A stretch of 33,123 nucleotides of DNA, taken from contig LBOA01000007.1 of the NCBI GenBank assembly GCA_000989195.1, positions 1 to 33,123 on the forward strand, written 5' to 3'. Under the pieces are notes generated by a model. The model ran no database searches, was not told where the DNA came from, and was given only the letters and a program-made list of their open reading frames with translations. The position numbers were made by a program, and so were the translations under genes. Shown here one piece after another: positions 8,790 to 16,265 of the stretch; within the stretch, counting starts at the first letter, position 1; each line of letters starts with the position of its first letter. The stretch comes from a candidate division TM6 bacterium GW2011_GWF2_30_66. GTDB taxonomy: Bacteria > Babelota > Babeliae > Babelales > Vermiphilaceae.

Positions 8790-9159
8790 GCTTAGCCTTA
8801 TACTCAAGTATTCCCTCTTTAAGGGCCATAAGCGCAAGCAAAGCACACTTAATACGCATAGGCCCCAGAGGCATACCAATTATTTCACTTATTTTACTAT
8901 CTTGAAACCCCAAAACCTCTTCTATCTTTTTACCAACAAAAAACTCTGTCAGCATAGAAGCTGTCGCCAAACTAATTACACAACCTTTGCCCTCAAAAGC
9001 CAACGCCTTTATAATTCCATCTTCAATAATACCTTCAAAAGATATGCTATCACCACATGATGGATTATATTGTACCGTTGAAAATACTGGCTTTTCAAGA
9101 TGCCCTCTATTTCTTGGATTTTGATAATGATCCATTAAAATTTCTTTATAAAACTTCAT
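8782..9159 (-). CDS. sufU: SufU/IscU-type Fe-S cluster scaffold
   Basis: 125 residues. It starts with FYKEILMDHYQNPRNRG, typical of NifU-N/SufU proteins. The cluster or zinc ligands are Cys35 and Asp37 in NPSCGD, Cys60 in GKGCVIS and Cys105 in RIKCALLA. The RIKCA context favours SufU over IscU, although the protein is short for SufU. It accepts sulfur from a cysteine desulfurase and helps assemble Fe-S clusters in the cytoplasm. No desulfurase or other suf gene is next to it; its only partner is the overlapping NurA-domain gene, an unusual pairing. Confidence 0.9.
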   Translation of the reverse strand: MKFYKEILMDHYQNPRNRGHLEKPVFSTVQYNPSCGDSISFEGIIEDGIIKALAFEGKGCVISLATASMLTEFFVGKKIEEVLGFQDSKISEIIGMPLGPMRIKCALLALMALKEGILEYKAKHA

Positions 9160-9208
9160 GACTAATCCTGTAAAAAAAGCAAAAATAATAATTTTTACAA
9201 CTAAATTC

Positions 9209-9217
9209 AGTATAGCA
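9209..9217 (-). promoter_or_regulatory. extended -10 promoter of the sufU-nurA pair
   Basis: On the minus strand the bases read TGCTATACT, 50 to 60 bases before the sufU ATG, with no clear -35. It matches the TGn extended -10 style seen at dnaJ, hicAB and the ABC exporter. Confidence 0.45.
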
Positions 9218-9302
9218 AATAATAGACTATTTTTTTAAAAAAGATTATAAATATAAGTATTATAAATGAAAAATAACCTAAATTTACAAGAAATAAGAGA
9301 TT

Positions 9303-10154
9303 ATGTTGAAAAATATAAAAAAATTAAGCACTAAAAACTTAATATTAACTTTAATATTACTTTTTAGCACACAATGCTTTGGCCTAAATATTATCTTTGA
9401 CTTAGGCGGCGTATTGGTAGGAACAGACACAAGTTCTTTTGCGAACCAAATCCCATTAAAAAGCTTTCTTATTTATTTAGCCCACTTTAATAATCCTCTT
9501 TTGATAAAAAAACGCCTATTTCAAACGCTGGCAAATATACCTTCAAAAACAACCAACACATTTGGTGCCAGTGACGATAATGGCAAACCACTTCCAAATA
9601 TCATGTGCGACTGGCTTTCTGGAGACCAAACATCTACAGAAATAAAAACACAGGCTTTAGATTTTTTAGAAAATAATCCAACTTTTCTGCGCCCAGGCGA
9701 AAAAGATTTTCTTAGCAAAATAATAAGCCTAATATTCACCCCTCAAGATATGGCTAAATCCTGTAGAATCTCACAAGAAGGCTTAAAATTTGTAAAAATG
9801 TGCAAAGAAAGTGGGCATAAATTATTTATTCTCTCAAACTGGGATCTAGAATCTTCTTATCTTGCCATACAACAATTGCCTGAGCTTTTTGATCTATTTG
9901 ATAAAAATAATATCGTATTTTCCGGTCGCGTAGGGCTTATAAAGCCAGATCCAAAAATATATGAATATATTCTTGATAAATATAATTTAGACCCTAAAGA
10001 GTGTATTTTTTTCGATGATCAGGCAATAAACGTAAAATCTGCAAAAAAAGCTGGCATTTATTCTGTAATTCATAGAAACGGCACATGCATAGATATGATA
10101 AAAGAACTAAACAAATTTACAAAAATTATTGCAATGCAAAACTATGCAATCTAA
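9303..10154 (+). CDS. exported HAD-superfamily phosphatase
   Basis: 283 residues. Residues about 10-27 form a signal peptide (NLILTLILLFSTQCFG), directly followed by the HAD core. Motif I is IIFDLGGVL with nucleophile Asp33; the +2 position is Gly rather than Asp, as in YihX-like members. Motif II is FILSNWD, the motif III Lys lies in GLIKPDP, and motif IV is CIFFDDQAINV. A helical cap of about 100 residues follows motif I. It probably hydrolyses a phosphate ester outside the cytoplasm; the substrate is unknown. It is a distant paralogue of the cytoplasmic HAD protein at 18805-19557, which lacks the signal. It may allow use of host phosphorylated metabolites, but that is inference. Confidence 0.85.
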   Translation: MLKNIKKLSTKNLILTLILLFSTQCFGLNIIFDLGGVLVGTDTSSFANQIPLKSFLIYLAHFNNPLLIKKRLFQTLANIPSKTTNTFGASDDNGKPLPNIMCDWLSGDQTSTEIKTQALDFLENNPTFLRPGEKDFLSKIISLIFTPQDMAKSCRISQEGLKFVKMCKESGHKLFILSNWDLESSYLAIQQLPELFDLFDKNNIVFSGRVGLIKPDPKIYEYILDKYNLDPKECIFFDDQAINVKSAKKAGIYSVIHRNGTCIDMIKELNKFTKIIAMQNYAI

Positions 10155-10256
10155 GAATTATAATAATTATTAAGTTTTACTTTTGTAGTAAATAAACTTA
10201 ACAAGACTTTAAAATACTTTCTAATTGTTTTAATAAAACATAAGTAATCAGGCCGT

Positions 10257-10285
10257 TTGACAACAAAATCCTTTAGAGATAGTAT
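10257..10285 (+). promoter_or_regulatory. sigma70-type promoter of the small membrane protein gene
   Basis: A consensus -35 TTGACA is followed after 17 bases by TAGTAT. It ends about 60 bases before the ATG of the 137-residue protein. This is the best -35 on the plus strand of the window. Confidence 0.55.
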
Positions 10286-10346
10286 TTTATGAGTATATTA
10301 AAATATATAATATTAAAACCCCTTTAATAATCCGTTTGAGTAATCC

Positions 10347-10760
10347 ATGATAAACAATACAAAAAAAACACGCAAGCTATTTACACTTATAGCTATATTC
10401 TCTCTTGTTGCAACACAATGTACAACACAAGCATATTTTTGGCCATTTAAAGAAAAACCAAAAAAAACATCCAAAAAAAAGTATATTATAGCCGGAGCTT
10501 CTGGTCTTACAATTTTTGGCATAATAGCTGCAATAATATGGGGTAATAGTGATCAAAGTGGCGAACGCATTTCAGAAGAAGAATTATATCCAAAGGGCGG
10601 ATTCCATTTAAAAGATAAAGACAAATATGAAAAAATTGACCCTATGCGCATGTACAATGAAATAAAACCAAAAATCACAAAAGAACAAGATCAAGTTAAA
10701 GTTAAAGATCATAAAATACCAACAATTGACGATAATGGCGATATAACTTACATAATTTAA
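10347..10760 (+). CDS. small membrane or secreted protein of unknown function
   Basis: 137 residues. An N-terminal hydrophobic signal (LFTLIAIFSLVATQCTTQAY) is followed by a Lys-rich stretch. A second hydrophobic segment lies at about residues 48-67 (YIIAGASGLTIFGIIAAIIW), then a hydrophilic, acidic and Lys-rich tail. If the signal is cleaved, the tail is anchored by one membrane helix. No family is recognised. It ends 7 bases from a convergent gene, and its own promoter is visible upstream. Confidence 0.6.
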   Translation: MINNTKKTRKLFTLIAIFSLVATQCTTQAYFWPFKEKPKKTSKKKYIIAGASGLTIFGIIAAIIWGNSDQSGERISEEELYPKGGFHLKDKDKYEKIDPMRMYNEIKPKITKEQDQVKVKDHKIPTIDDNGDITYII

Positions 10761-10766
10761 ACAAAA

Positions 10767-11489
10767 CTATTTATTATTAAAATAACGACTCAATAAAATT
10801 GGCAATAAAGATAATAAACTTAATAAAACAATAACCAAAATAATCGGCCAAGAGAGTATATCCTTGGTCGATTCCATTTTTAAAAATTGTTGTCCAATAA
10901 AAACATACACCAGCGACCCTGGCAATATTCCAATAGAAGTTGTCCAAATAAATGTCCATAAACTAATTTGTGTTAACCCTGATAATGTATTTATCAAAAA
11001 AACTGGTGTAGCAGGAAACAACTGCATAGATAAAAGGTAGCTAGCTCCATTCTTTTTTATATTTTCATCGAAATATTTTAATCTACTCGAGTATTTTTTA
11101 TTAATAAAATCGCCAAGTAAATATCTAAACATTAAAAATGCAGCTGCCGAACCAAAAACCGTAGCAATATTTACATACACGGTTCCCCAAAAAAGACCAA
11201 ATAACAAACCTGCTATTAAGTTCATTATTACAGCGATAGGTATAAATAAAACTATTGATATGCTAAAAACGAATAAATATATTAAAACTGATAAAAAATA
11301 ATTTTGTGATACAAAATTTATTAAATAATATTGATATAATTCGATTTTATCAAAAGATATATATTTTTCTAAATCTATATATCGCAAAATTAAAATTAAA
11401 AAAATAAACGCAAGAAGCAAAAAAAATTTAGCTTTATAACTATAAAAATACTTAAAAAACAGTTTTTTTGTATTTAAACTTAAAAACAT
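10767..11489 (-). CDS. TVP38/TMEM64-family membrane protein (second copy)
   Basis: 240 residues with about five or six hydrophobic helices. The VTT/DedA-type signature is visible: NLIAGLLFGLFWGTVYVNIA in the middle, then FPATPVFLINTLSGLTQISL and ILPGSLVYVFIGQQFL. Family members are integral membrane proteins linked to lipid scrambling or transport. It lies 23 bases after its paralogue in the same direction, so the two form an operon from a tandem duplication. Confidence 0.85.
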   Translation of the reverse strand: MFLSLNTKKLFFKYFYSYKAKFFLLLAFIFLILILRYIDLEKYISFDKIELYQYYLINFVSQNYFLSVLIYLFVFSISIVLFIPIAVIMNLIAGLLFGLFWGTVYVNIATVFGSAAAFLMFRYLLGDFINKKYSSRLKYFDENIKKNGASYLLSMQLFPATPVFLINTLSGLTQISLWTFIWTTSIGILPGSLVYVFIGQQFLKMESTKDILSWPIILVIVLLSLLSLLPILLSRYFNNK

Positions 11490-11512
11490 TACATACTCTC
11501 TTTTTTAGAATT

Positions 11513-12223
11513 TTATGATTTATTTTTAGTTAGAAATTTTGCTATTAAAGGCAAACTCACAATAAATAAAAGCATAATTATAATTAATATTACATGCCAA
11601 GAAAAAATATCGTTTACTGATTTTATAGATAATAATTTTTGGCCAGAAAATGCATACACATATGCACATGGCAAAAAGCCAATAAAAGTCGTCCATATAA
11701 ATGTCAAAAAAGAAACTCCAGAAATTACAGCTAAACTATTAATTACAAAAAATGGCACCAAAAAAGTAAAATGTAAAAACAATAAATAAAAGGAACCGTA
11801 CTCTTGCACACCACGCCTGAATTTTCCAACCTTATCTGTATAATCTTTAGGCAAAACACCTACAGGCACATCCTCTATGGCAGCATCAGAAAAAAACTTT
11901 ATCAATAAAAAAGATACCATTGCTCCACAAGTTGCTGCAATTGTTGAATAAACTACAGTTGGCATGGTCCCGAATAAAAAACCGCCTATCATGCTCATTG
12001 GAGCAGTTGAAGGAATTGCCGAAGCTATTATTAAAAAATAAGCTATCATGTAAATAATTACTGAAATTACATAATGCTTAGATACAATTTCTGAAAAATA
12101 CTGACTGTGTGCTTTTATATTTTCTAGGCTCAAATATTGAGCAAACCCAAACTTATATGCAATATACAAGCCAACCAAAATACAAATCGCCAAAAAAGCC
12201 AATATTTTTTTATTTATCTTCAT
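11513..12223 (-). CDS. TVP38/TMEM64-family membrane protein (first copy)
   Basis: 236 residues. It starts with a membrane helix (ILAFLAICILVGLYIAYKFG). The family core has PSTAPMSMIGGFLFGTMPTV, and near the C-terminus FFVINSLAVISGVSFLTFIW and then FLPCAYVYAFSGQKLL. It aligns along its whole length with the downstream paralogue, although the two have diverged a lot. The likely role is in membrane lipid homeostasis at the inner membrane. ATG context and spacing look normal. Confidence 0.87.
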   Translation of the reverse strand: MKINKKILAFLAICILVGLYIAYKFGFAQYLSLENIKAHSQYFSEIVSKHYVISVIIYMIAYFLIIASAIPSTAPMSMIGGFLFGTMPTVVYSTIAATCGAMVSFLLIKFFSDAAIEDVPVGVLPKDYTDKVGKFRRGVQEYGSFYLLFLHFTFLVPFFVINSLAVISGVSFLTFIWTTFIGFLPCAYVYAFSGQKLLSIKSVNDIFSWHVILIIIMLLFIVSLPLIAKFLTKNKS

Positions 12224-12260
12224 GCAACTCCCAATAACTAAATTAATTTTTTAATAATTA

Positions 12261-13112
12261 TTAAACAACAGCTCCCTGAGTTTTTTCAACAATAATTTTT
12301 TTAACTTCACCTACATCACTGCCAATTTTTGTAACTTTATTGTCCAAATCCATAAAATTATTACCAAATTCAGTTTGCTTTCTCTCTACTCGTTCAAGAT
12401 ATTGTCTTAACAATACAAGCTTAGGGTCAATATCATTGACAACCTTATCACAAGAAATTTCTAATTTATTTTTTAAATCTTCTTTTATTCTAAGTTCTGA
12501 TTCTTTAATAATTACACCAATTTCATTTCGCAAGTTATTAAGTTTATCTTCAATTAATTTTGCTGTTTTTTTAAGATCACTTAAATCTTCTTTTGTTGCT
12601 AAAGTTGTAATATCCTGTTTTATTGAATTAATACTTAAATCAAGACTCTTATAATTTTCTTGCAATTCCTGACGAACATTTTGCTCCGTTGTTTTAATTA
12701 AATCGCTTAAAATCTTCTCTTTATTTGATAACTCTTTCATAAGAGTGACTTTGGTTGCTAAAACTTCACTTTTAACTTCTATAAAATTTTTATCAGTTTT
12801 TTTATCAAAATTATTGACTGTTCCATGCACAGCCTCAACTTTTTCGTCTATTACAGTGACCTTATTATCTACTACAGTAACTTTTACATTTATTTCACGA
12901 GTCTCTCGCCTAACTTCATCAACACCATTCTGCAAATCACGCATTTTTTTATCATTATTTATTTTAAATAATCCAACAACGGTAACTGCAACAGGGATAA
13001 GATATGGATAATATGGCAACAAAGCCACCAAAAATCCTATAGAATTCGTATTTCTAGGAGACAACAATAACAAAATAAAAATAACTGCACAAAACTTTTT
13101 TTTAAACAACAT
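12261..13112 (-). CDS. secreted or membrane-anchored coiled-coil protein
   Basis: 283 residues. Residues about 5-25 are a signal sequence (FCAVIFILLLLS). A second hydrophobic segment at about 26-48 (IGFLVALLPYYPYLIPVAVT) may stay in the membrane. From about residue 55 to the end the protein is almost all heptad-like and charged, with repeated short units of the form VTVVDNKVTVIDEKVEAVHG, predicting a long coiled coil. It contains no Cys-rich or catalytic region. It could be a structural or host-contact fibre, but no family is recognised. Confidence 0.65.
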   Translation of the reverse strand: MLFKKKFCAVIFILLLLSPRNTNSIGFLVALLPYYPYLIPVAVTVVGLFKINNDKKMRDLQNGVDEVRRETREINVKVTVVDNKVTVIDEKVEAVHGTVNNFDKKTDKNFIEVKSEVLATKVTLMKELSNKEKILSDLIKTTEQNVRQELQENYKSLDLSINSIKQDITTLATKEDLSDLKKTAKLIEDKLNNLRNEIGVIIKESELRIKEDLKNKLEISCDKVVNDIDPKLVLLRQYLERVERKQTEFGNNFMDLDNKVTKIGSDVGEVKKIIVEKTQGAVV

Positions 13113-13133
13113 TTTAATTCCCTTTTTAAAAAA

Positions 13134-13162
13134 ATTATACCCTTAAATAAATATACTTTAAA
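13134..13162 (-). promoter_or_regulatory. possible promoter of the coiled-coil protein gene
   Basis: On the minus strand a TATAAT (13139-13134) is preceded after 17 bases by TTTAAA, a weak -35. It ends about 20 bases before the ATG, which leaves room only for a short leader carrying GGGA. The background is very AT-rich, so chance is a real alternative. Confidence 0.3.
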
Positions 13163-13188
13163 ACCAAAATATTTCGCTATACTTTATA

Positions 13189-13569
13189 TTAAAATCCTCT
13201 TCTTTTCCACCAATAATCAGTTGTGAAGTCAAAAGGCAGATCAACATAAAATTCATTACTCTTACCCTTACTATCAACATTTATTTCGTAATAAGTCCCG
13301 GTTTCTGAATTACAATATATTTTAAATTCACTTTCCAAGATCTCATGGTATTCATCCACTAAACTCTCTGGAAATTCAAAACCACACCAAGGACAATTAT
13401 AAATTACAAGCTTTCCATTTCTTGGTGATTTTAAACCAATAAAATATTCTCGATAAATAGGGTTATAATAAATTGAAACTTTTTTTTCCTCCAAAAAATA
13501 ATCCATGCTTTCACAGCAATGCTCAATTTCTTTTTTTACAACTTTTTTTGTTTTCACTTTTATAGCCAT
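13189..13569 (-). CDS. small HCC/CPWCG protein, subtype 1; candidate immunity protein (fourth in array)
   Basis: 126 residues, no signal peptide, so cytoplasmic. HCCESM near residue 18 and NCPWCGFEFP around residue 60 form a CC plus CxxC set that could bind zinc. The C-terminus ends TDYWWKRRGF. The region YREYFIGLKSPRN is shared almost exactly with the second gene of the array, so the two are subtype 1. As I remember it, the layout resembles DUF6980-type proteins. Position downstream of a colicin E3-like toxin suggests an immunity or antitoxin role, which is inference. GGGA lies just before the ATG. Confidence 0.75.
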   Translation of the reverse strand: MAIKVKTKKVVKKEIEHCCESMDYFLEEKKVSIYYNPIYREYFIGLKSPRNGKLVIYNCPWCGFEFPESLVDEYHEILESEFKIYCNSETGTYYEINVDSKGKSNEFYVDLPFDFTTDYWWKRRGF

Positions 13570-13593
13570 CTGAAAATCCCATACCTTAAAAAT

Positions 13594-13893
13594 TTACAAA
13601 TTTCTTTTCTTCCACCACTCATCACTATTAAACTCTTTGGGAACTTTACTCGATTGCTCATCACTTGTTGGATCATCTAAATCATATTCTTTTTCCAAAA
13701 TCTCCAACCATTTCTTATGTAAATTTTCAGGCAACTTACTACCACAAAAGGGACAATACAATATAAACTCGTCTGCTTCTGGACCCATATCAATATAATA
13801 ACCCCTAGAATATTCTAAATATTCAACATCTACTCTTGGATCAGCTACAAATTTTGTCATCAACTGACAACAATGCTTAATTTTATCACTCAT
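13594..13893 (-). CDS. small HCC/CPFCG protein, subtype 2; candidate immunity protein (third in array)
   Basis: 99 residues from ATG 13893. A longer start at 13920 lies inside the preceding gene, but AGGAG at 13903-13907 sits 9 bases before ATG 13893, which decides the start. That ATG lies just past the preceding gene's stop. Motifs are HCCQLM near residue 7, YCPFCGSKLPENL near residue 48, and the tail SDEWWKKRNL. It is closest to the first gene of the array (RGYY plus DEQ and WWKKR regions) and shorter than subtype 1. It has no signal peptide. The proposed role is the same as for its paralogues. Confidence 0.75.
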   Translation of the reverse strand: MSDKIKHCCQLMTKFVADPRVDVEYLEYSRGYYIDMGPEADEFILYCPFCGSKLPENLHKKWLEILEKEYDLDDPTSDEQSSKVPKEFNSDEWWKKRNL

Positions 13894-13895
13894 TT

Positions 13896-14291
13896 TTATA
13901 ATCTCCTGTTTTTCCACCATTTGTCATTCTTAAACTCATCTGGCAACTCAAAATCTCTCTCATCATGAAAATCTTCCGCATCTACAAAACCTTGTAAATA
14001 ACCCCCAGTATATGAATTACGGAATACATCAAAATCTTTTAACAATATATCATGGTATACTTCTACCAAACTTTTTGGAAACTCAAAACCACACCATGGA
14101 CAATTATAAATTGGATGCTTCGCATTTCTTGGTGATTTTAAACCAATAAAATATTCTCGATATATTAAATTATAAAAAATTGTGGCTTTTTCTTTTTTCA
14201 AAGAACTATCCATTTTCTTACAACAATGCTCAATTTTTTTATCTTCAACTTTCTTCTTTTCAACTACTTTTGCTTTTGTTTTTACCGTCAT
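13896..14291 (-). CDS. small HCC/CPWCG protein, subtype 1; candidate immunity protein (second in array)
   Basis: 131 residues. A Lys-rich N-terminus precedes HCCKKM near residue 22. YREYFIGLKSPRN and NCPWCGFEFPKSLV follow, and the tail is NDKWWKNRRL. It has the same length class and central sequence as the fourth gene. AGGA stands before the ATG, inside a short leader (CAAATAAATTAGGAATT) also found before the first gene, so the leader was duplicated with the gene. Confidence 0.75.
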   Translation of the reverse strand: MTVKTKAKVVEKKKVEDKKIEHCCKKMDSSLKKEKATIFYNLIYREYFIGLKSPRNAKHPIYNCPWCGFEFPKSLVEVYHDILLKDFDVFRNSYTGGYLQGFVDAEDFHDERDFELPDEFKNDKWWKNRRL

Positions 14292-14318
14292 CTCAAAATT
14301 CCTAATTTATTTGATAAA

Positions 14319-14645
14319 TTATAACTCTCTTTTCTTCCACCACTCTTCACTCTTAAATTCTTCTGGAATTTTACCAGCCTGTTCATCGTCATACGGATCT
14401 ATCTTGCATTCTTTTTTTATAATTTTAGCCCTTTTATCGCTTAGATCCTCTGGAAATTTAAATCCACACCACGGGCAATTAAACATTAATTGTACCCCGA
14501 TCCCAGTCGTTTCCAGATAATAACCTCTCCAATCTGGATAATAAGAAATTCTTATCCTTGGATCATCTATAAATTTCGCCATCAATTGGCAGCAATGCCC
14601 GGTTTTTTTATCTACGATCTTCTTTATCTTTACTTTTTCCGTCAT
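14319..14645 (-). CDS. small HCC/CPWCG protein, subtype 2; candidate immunity protein (first in array)
   Basis: 108 residues, cytoplasmic. Motifs are HCCQLM near residue 17, NCPWCGFKFPEDL near residue 55, an acidic linker with DPYDDEQAGKIPEEF, and the tail SEEWWKKREL. It is the intact gene nearest to the toxin, which ends 160 bases upstream, the place where polymorphic toxin loci normally carry the cognate immunity gene. It shares subtype 2 features with the third gene. Zinc binding is predicted from the Cys pairs only. Confidence 0.75.
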   Translation of the reverse strand: MTEKVKIKKIVDKKTGHCCQLMAKFIDDPRIRISYYPDWRGYYLETTGIGVQLMFNCPWCGFKFPEDLSDKRAKIIKKECKIDPYDDEQAGKIPEEFKSEEWWKKREL

Positions 14646-14648
14646 TTA

Positions 14649-14740
14649 ACAATTCCTAATTTATTTGACAACTTTTTTTCTCGTCACCAATCACTTTTAA
14701 ACTCTTATTATCAAAACAACAATTCAACCTGTTTTTCATA
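14649..14740 (-). pseudogene. decayed fifth copy of the HCC/CPWCG family (C-terminal relic)
   Basis: Between the toxin gene and the first array gene the minus strand encodes EFKSDW, then a TGA, then REKK. This aligns with the C-terminal EFKSEEWWKKREL of the array. It is followed by the same AATTTATTTG-type spacer that follows the other copies. Upstream the frame is broken by three stops in a row, and no HCC or CPWCG part is left. It is too short for certainty, but spacer and tail match together. Confidence 0.45.
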
Positions 14741-14808
14741 CCACTATCTTTAAAAATTAATCTCTTTATCTCTCACAAAAAATTCTCTAAAAATAATATT
14801 TCATCTTC

Positions 14809-16161
14809 TCATTTTGGAAACGGCCTACCAATAATACCCAACTTATACATTAAATTTCGAATAGCATCCCAAGATCCCATATGTTTTTTTGATGCATTAA
14901 AAATTTCCACATCATTGTGATCATAATCCCAATAAACATATTCTGCATCCTTGTTTAACCCTGGCCTACCTGGCCTTCTTTGATATATCTCACCTCTACT
15001 TGACTTTCTAAGAAATTTATAATCTTTTTTAATATCAGGCCGATGAAGAAACTCTGTTTTCGTAACATTATTTAATGCTCGATCTTTTTTCCCCTCCCTA
15101 TTATTTTTATTATTTCGATTATTATTCCCAGGAGGAGTTGATTCTGATTGAGCACCTCCGTTATTTTTTACTTTTTCTTTCTTCTGCTTCTTAGCATTAT
15201 TATTTTTTCTTTTATTATTATTTCTGCACCTCCTACAATACTTTACTGGCGAACATTTATTAGATTGCGTAGAACTAGACCCCGATTTAGCTGCGCTTAC
15301 ATTTGTGGTCCCAGAATTTGCCTTATTTCCCGATTTACCACTATTAGCAGTACAAGCCGCCGCCAAAGCACAAACAGTAGCAGCCTTCAATCTAAACCTT
15401 ACAACCGCATTTGCACCAATCTTTTTTACAAATTTTATAAGTGGAGTAGCAACAAATTTACAAGTACCTATAACCCCTTTAGCTGTATCTTTTAGCTTCA
15501 CCAATTTACCACTATCTTTAAGCCAAGAAAAAACTATACTGCCTACAAAAAAACAAACCCCTAGCCAGCCAGCTCCGCCACTAGTAGCACCACCAGGAGC
15601 GCCACCACTAAAACCACCAGAATTAAATATAGCTGCAGGAATAGCAGGCCCAACATTATGAACTAAAATTTGTGATTTATAAATAAAAAATGTATTTGGC
15701 TTTTTTAATGAACCTTCATATGCCTTAGCCTCTTGATCTAAACTCTCTACGCCTAGGCACTGATGCTTATTTTTATCACAATCAACAATAAAACTTCTAT
15801 CAGTAAGATTTTTAGCTTTAACCCAATCATCAATAGAAGAATCATAAAAAAGATGATCTTTCCCTACCAACAAAGTCTCTTTATCAATTTTAATTCTAAC
15901 TACAGGTTGTTTATCTTCTTCTTTTATATTTATTATTTCAGCTTCAACAAGAGACTCTTTTTCTAAACCTAATACTCGATTTCCAACAACCAAAGCCTCA
16001 ATAGGAACCATGCCCTGTGAGGTTTTAATCATGGTGCCGGTAATAATAGCTGGAAATACAGCCGCATTCCAAAGCAGCAACAAACAAAGACTAACCGAAA
16101 CAAACTTATAAAATCCTGAATAACCAACACTAATCGACAATTTAAACTTTCGTGCGAACAC
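14809..16161 (-). CDS. secreted Hint-domain polymorphic toxin with colicin E3-like rRNase C-terminus
   Basis: 450 residues from GTG 16161, with AGGAGAG just upstream. Residues 18-40 are a hydrophobic export signal. Residues 38-169 are a Hint domain: ITGTMIKTSQGMVPIEALVV, KDHLFY (His103), and the terminal ILVHN (His168, Asn169). The usual N-terminal Cys nucleophile is Ala38 by alignment, so normal self-cleavage is doubtful. Next come a Gly-rich segment, a hydrophobic segment (198-214), Cys residues and a basic Asn/Lys linker (about 313-365). The last 50 residues contain YVYWDYDHNDVEIF and ASKKHMGSWD, matching colicin E3 YEWDSQHGELEGYRASDGQH and LGSFD. Asp412, His415 and Glu419 correspond to E3 Asp510, His513 and Glu517; Arg435 may stand for Arg545. 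I infer a 16S rRNA-cleaving toxin. Four candidate immunity genes follow on the same strand. Confidence 0.85.
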   Translation of the reverse strand: MFARKFKLSISVGYSGFYKFVSVSLCLLLLWNAAVFPAIITGTMIKTSQGMVPIEALVVGNRVLGLEKESLVEAEIINIKEEDKQPVVRIKIDKETLLVGKDHLFYDSSIDDWVKAKNLTDRSFIVDCDKNKHQCLGVESLDQEAKAYEGSLKKPNTFFIYKSQILVHNVGPAIPAAIFNSGGFSGGAPGGATSGGAGWLGVCFFVGSIVFSWLKDSGKLVKLKDTAKGVIGTCKFVATPLIKFVKKIGANAVVRFRLKAATVCALAAACTANSGKSGNKANSGTTNVSAAKSGSSSTQSNKCSPVKYCRRCRNNNKRKNNNAKKQKKEKVKNNGGAQSESTPPGNNNRNNKNNREGKKDRALNNVTKTEFLHRPDIKKDYKFLRKSSRGEIYQRRPGRPGLNKDAEYVYWDYDHNDVEIFNASKKHMGSWDAIRNLMYKLGIIGRPFPK

Positions 16162-16212
16162 TACACTCTCCTGAAAATCATTTCAACACTTAAAACTCTC
16201 ATTAGACCCGTA
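16073..16212. repeat. direct repeat A: 5' end and leader of the toxin gene
   Basis: 140 bases covering the first 30 codons and the leader of the toxin gene. They match 18479-18618 without gaps at about 127 positions. The leader and first codons (16157-16207) are almost identical, while the coding part has drifted more. Confidence 0.9.
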
Positions 16213-16223
16213 GCTTAACTAAA

Positions 16224-16251
16224 ATTATATAAAAATTTATGCTAAACCTAA
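16224..16251 (-). promoter_or_regulatory. possible promoter of the toxin gene
   Basis: On the minus strand TATAAT (16229-16224) is preceded after 16 bases by TTAGGT. It would give a leader of about 55 bases before the GTG start. It lies just outside the duplicated segment. The -35 is weak. Confidence 0.35.
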
Positions 16252-16265
16252 TTTATGCGAAATTA

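Noticed and set aside
15148-15661. Open frames on the plus strand opposite the toxin gene
   Set aside because: They mirror the low-complexity Asn/Lys and Gly-rich parts of the toxin gene, have no ribosome site and no recognisable protein pattern.
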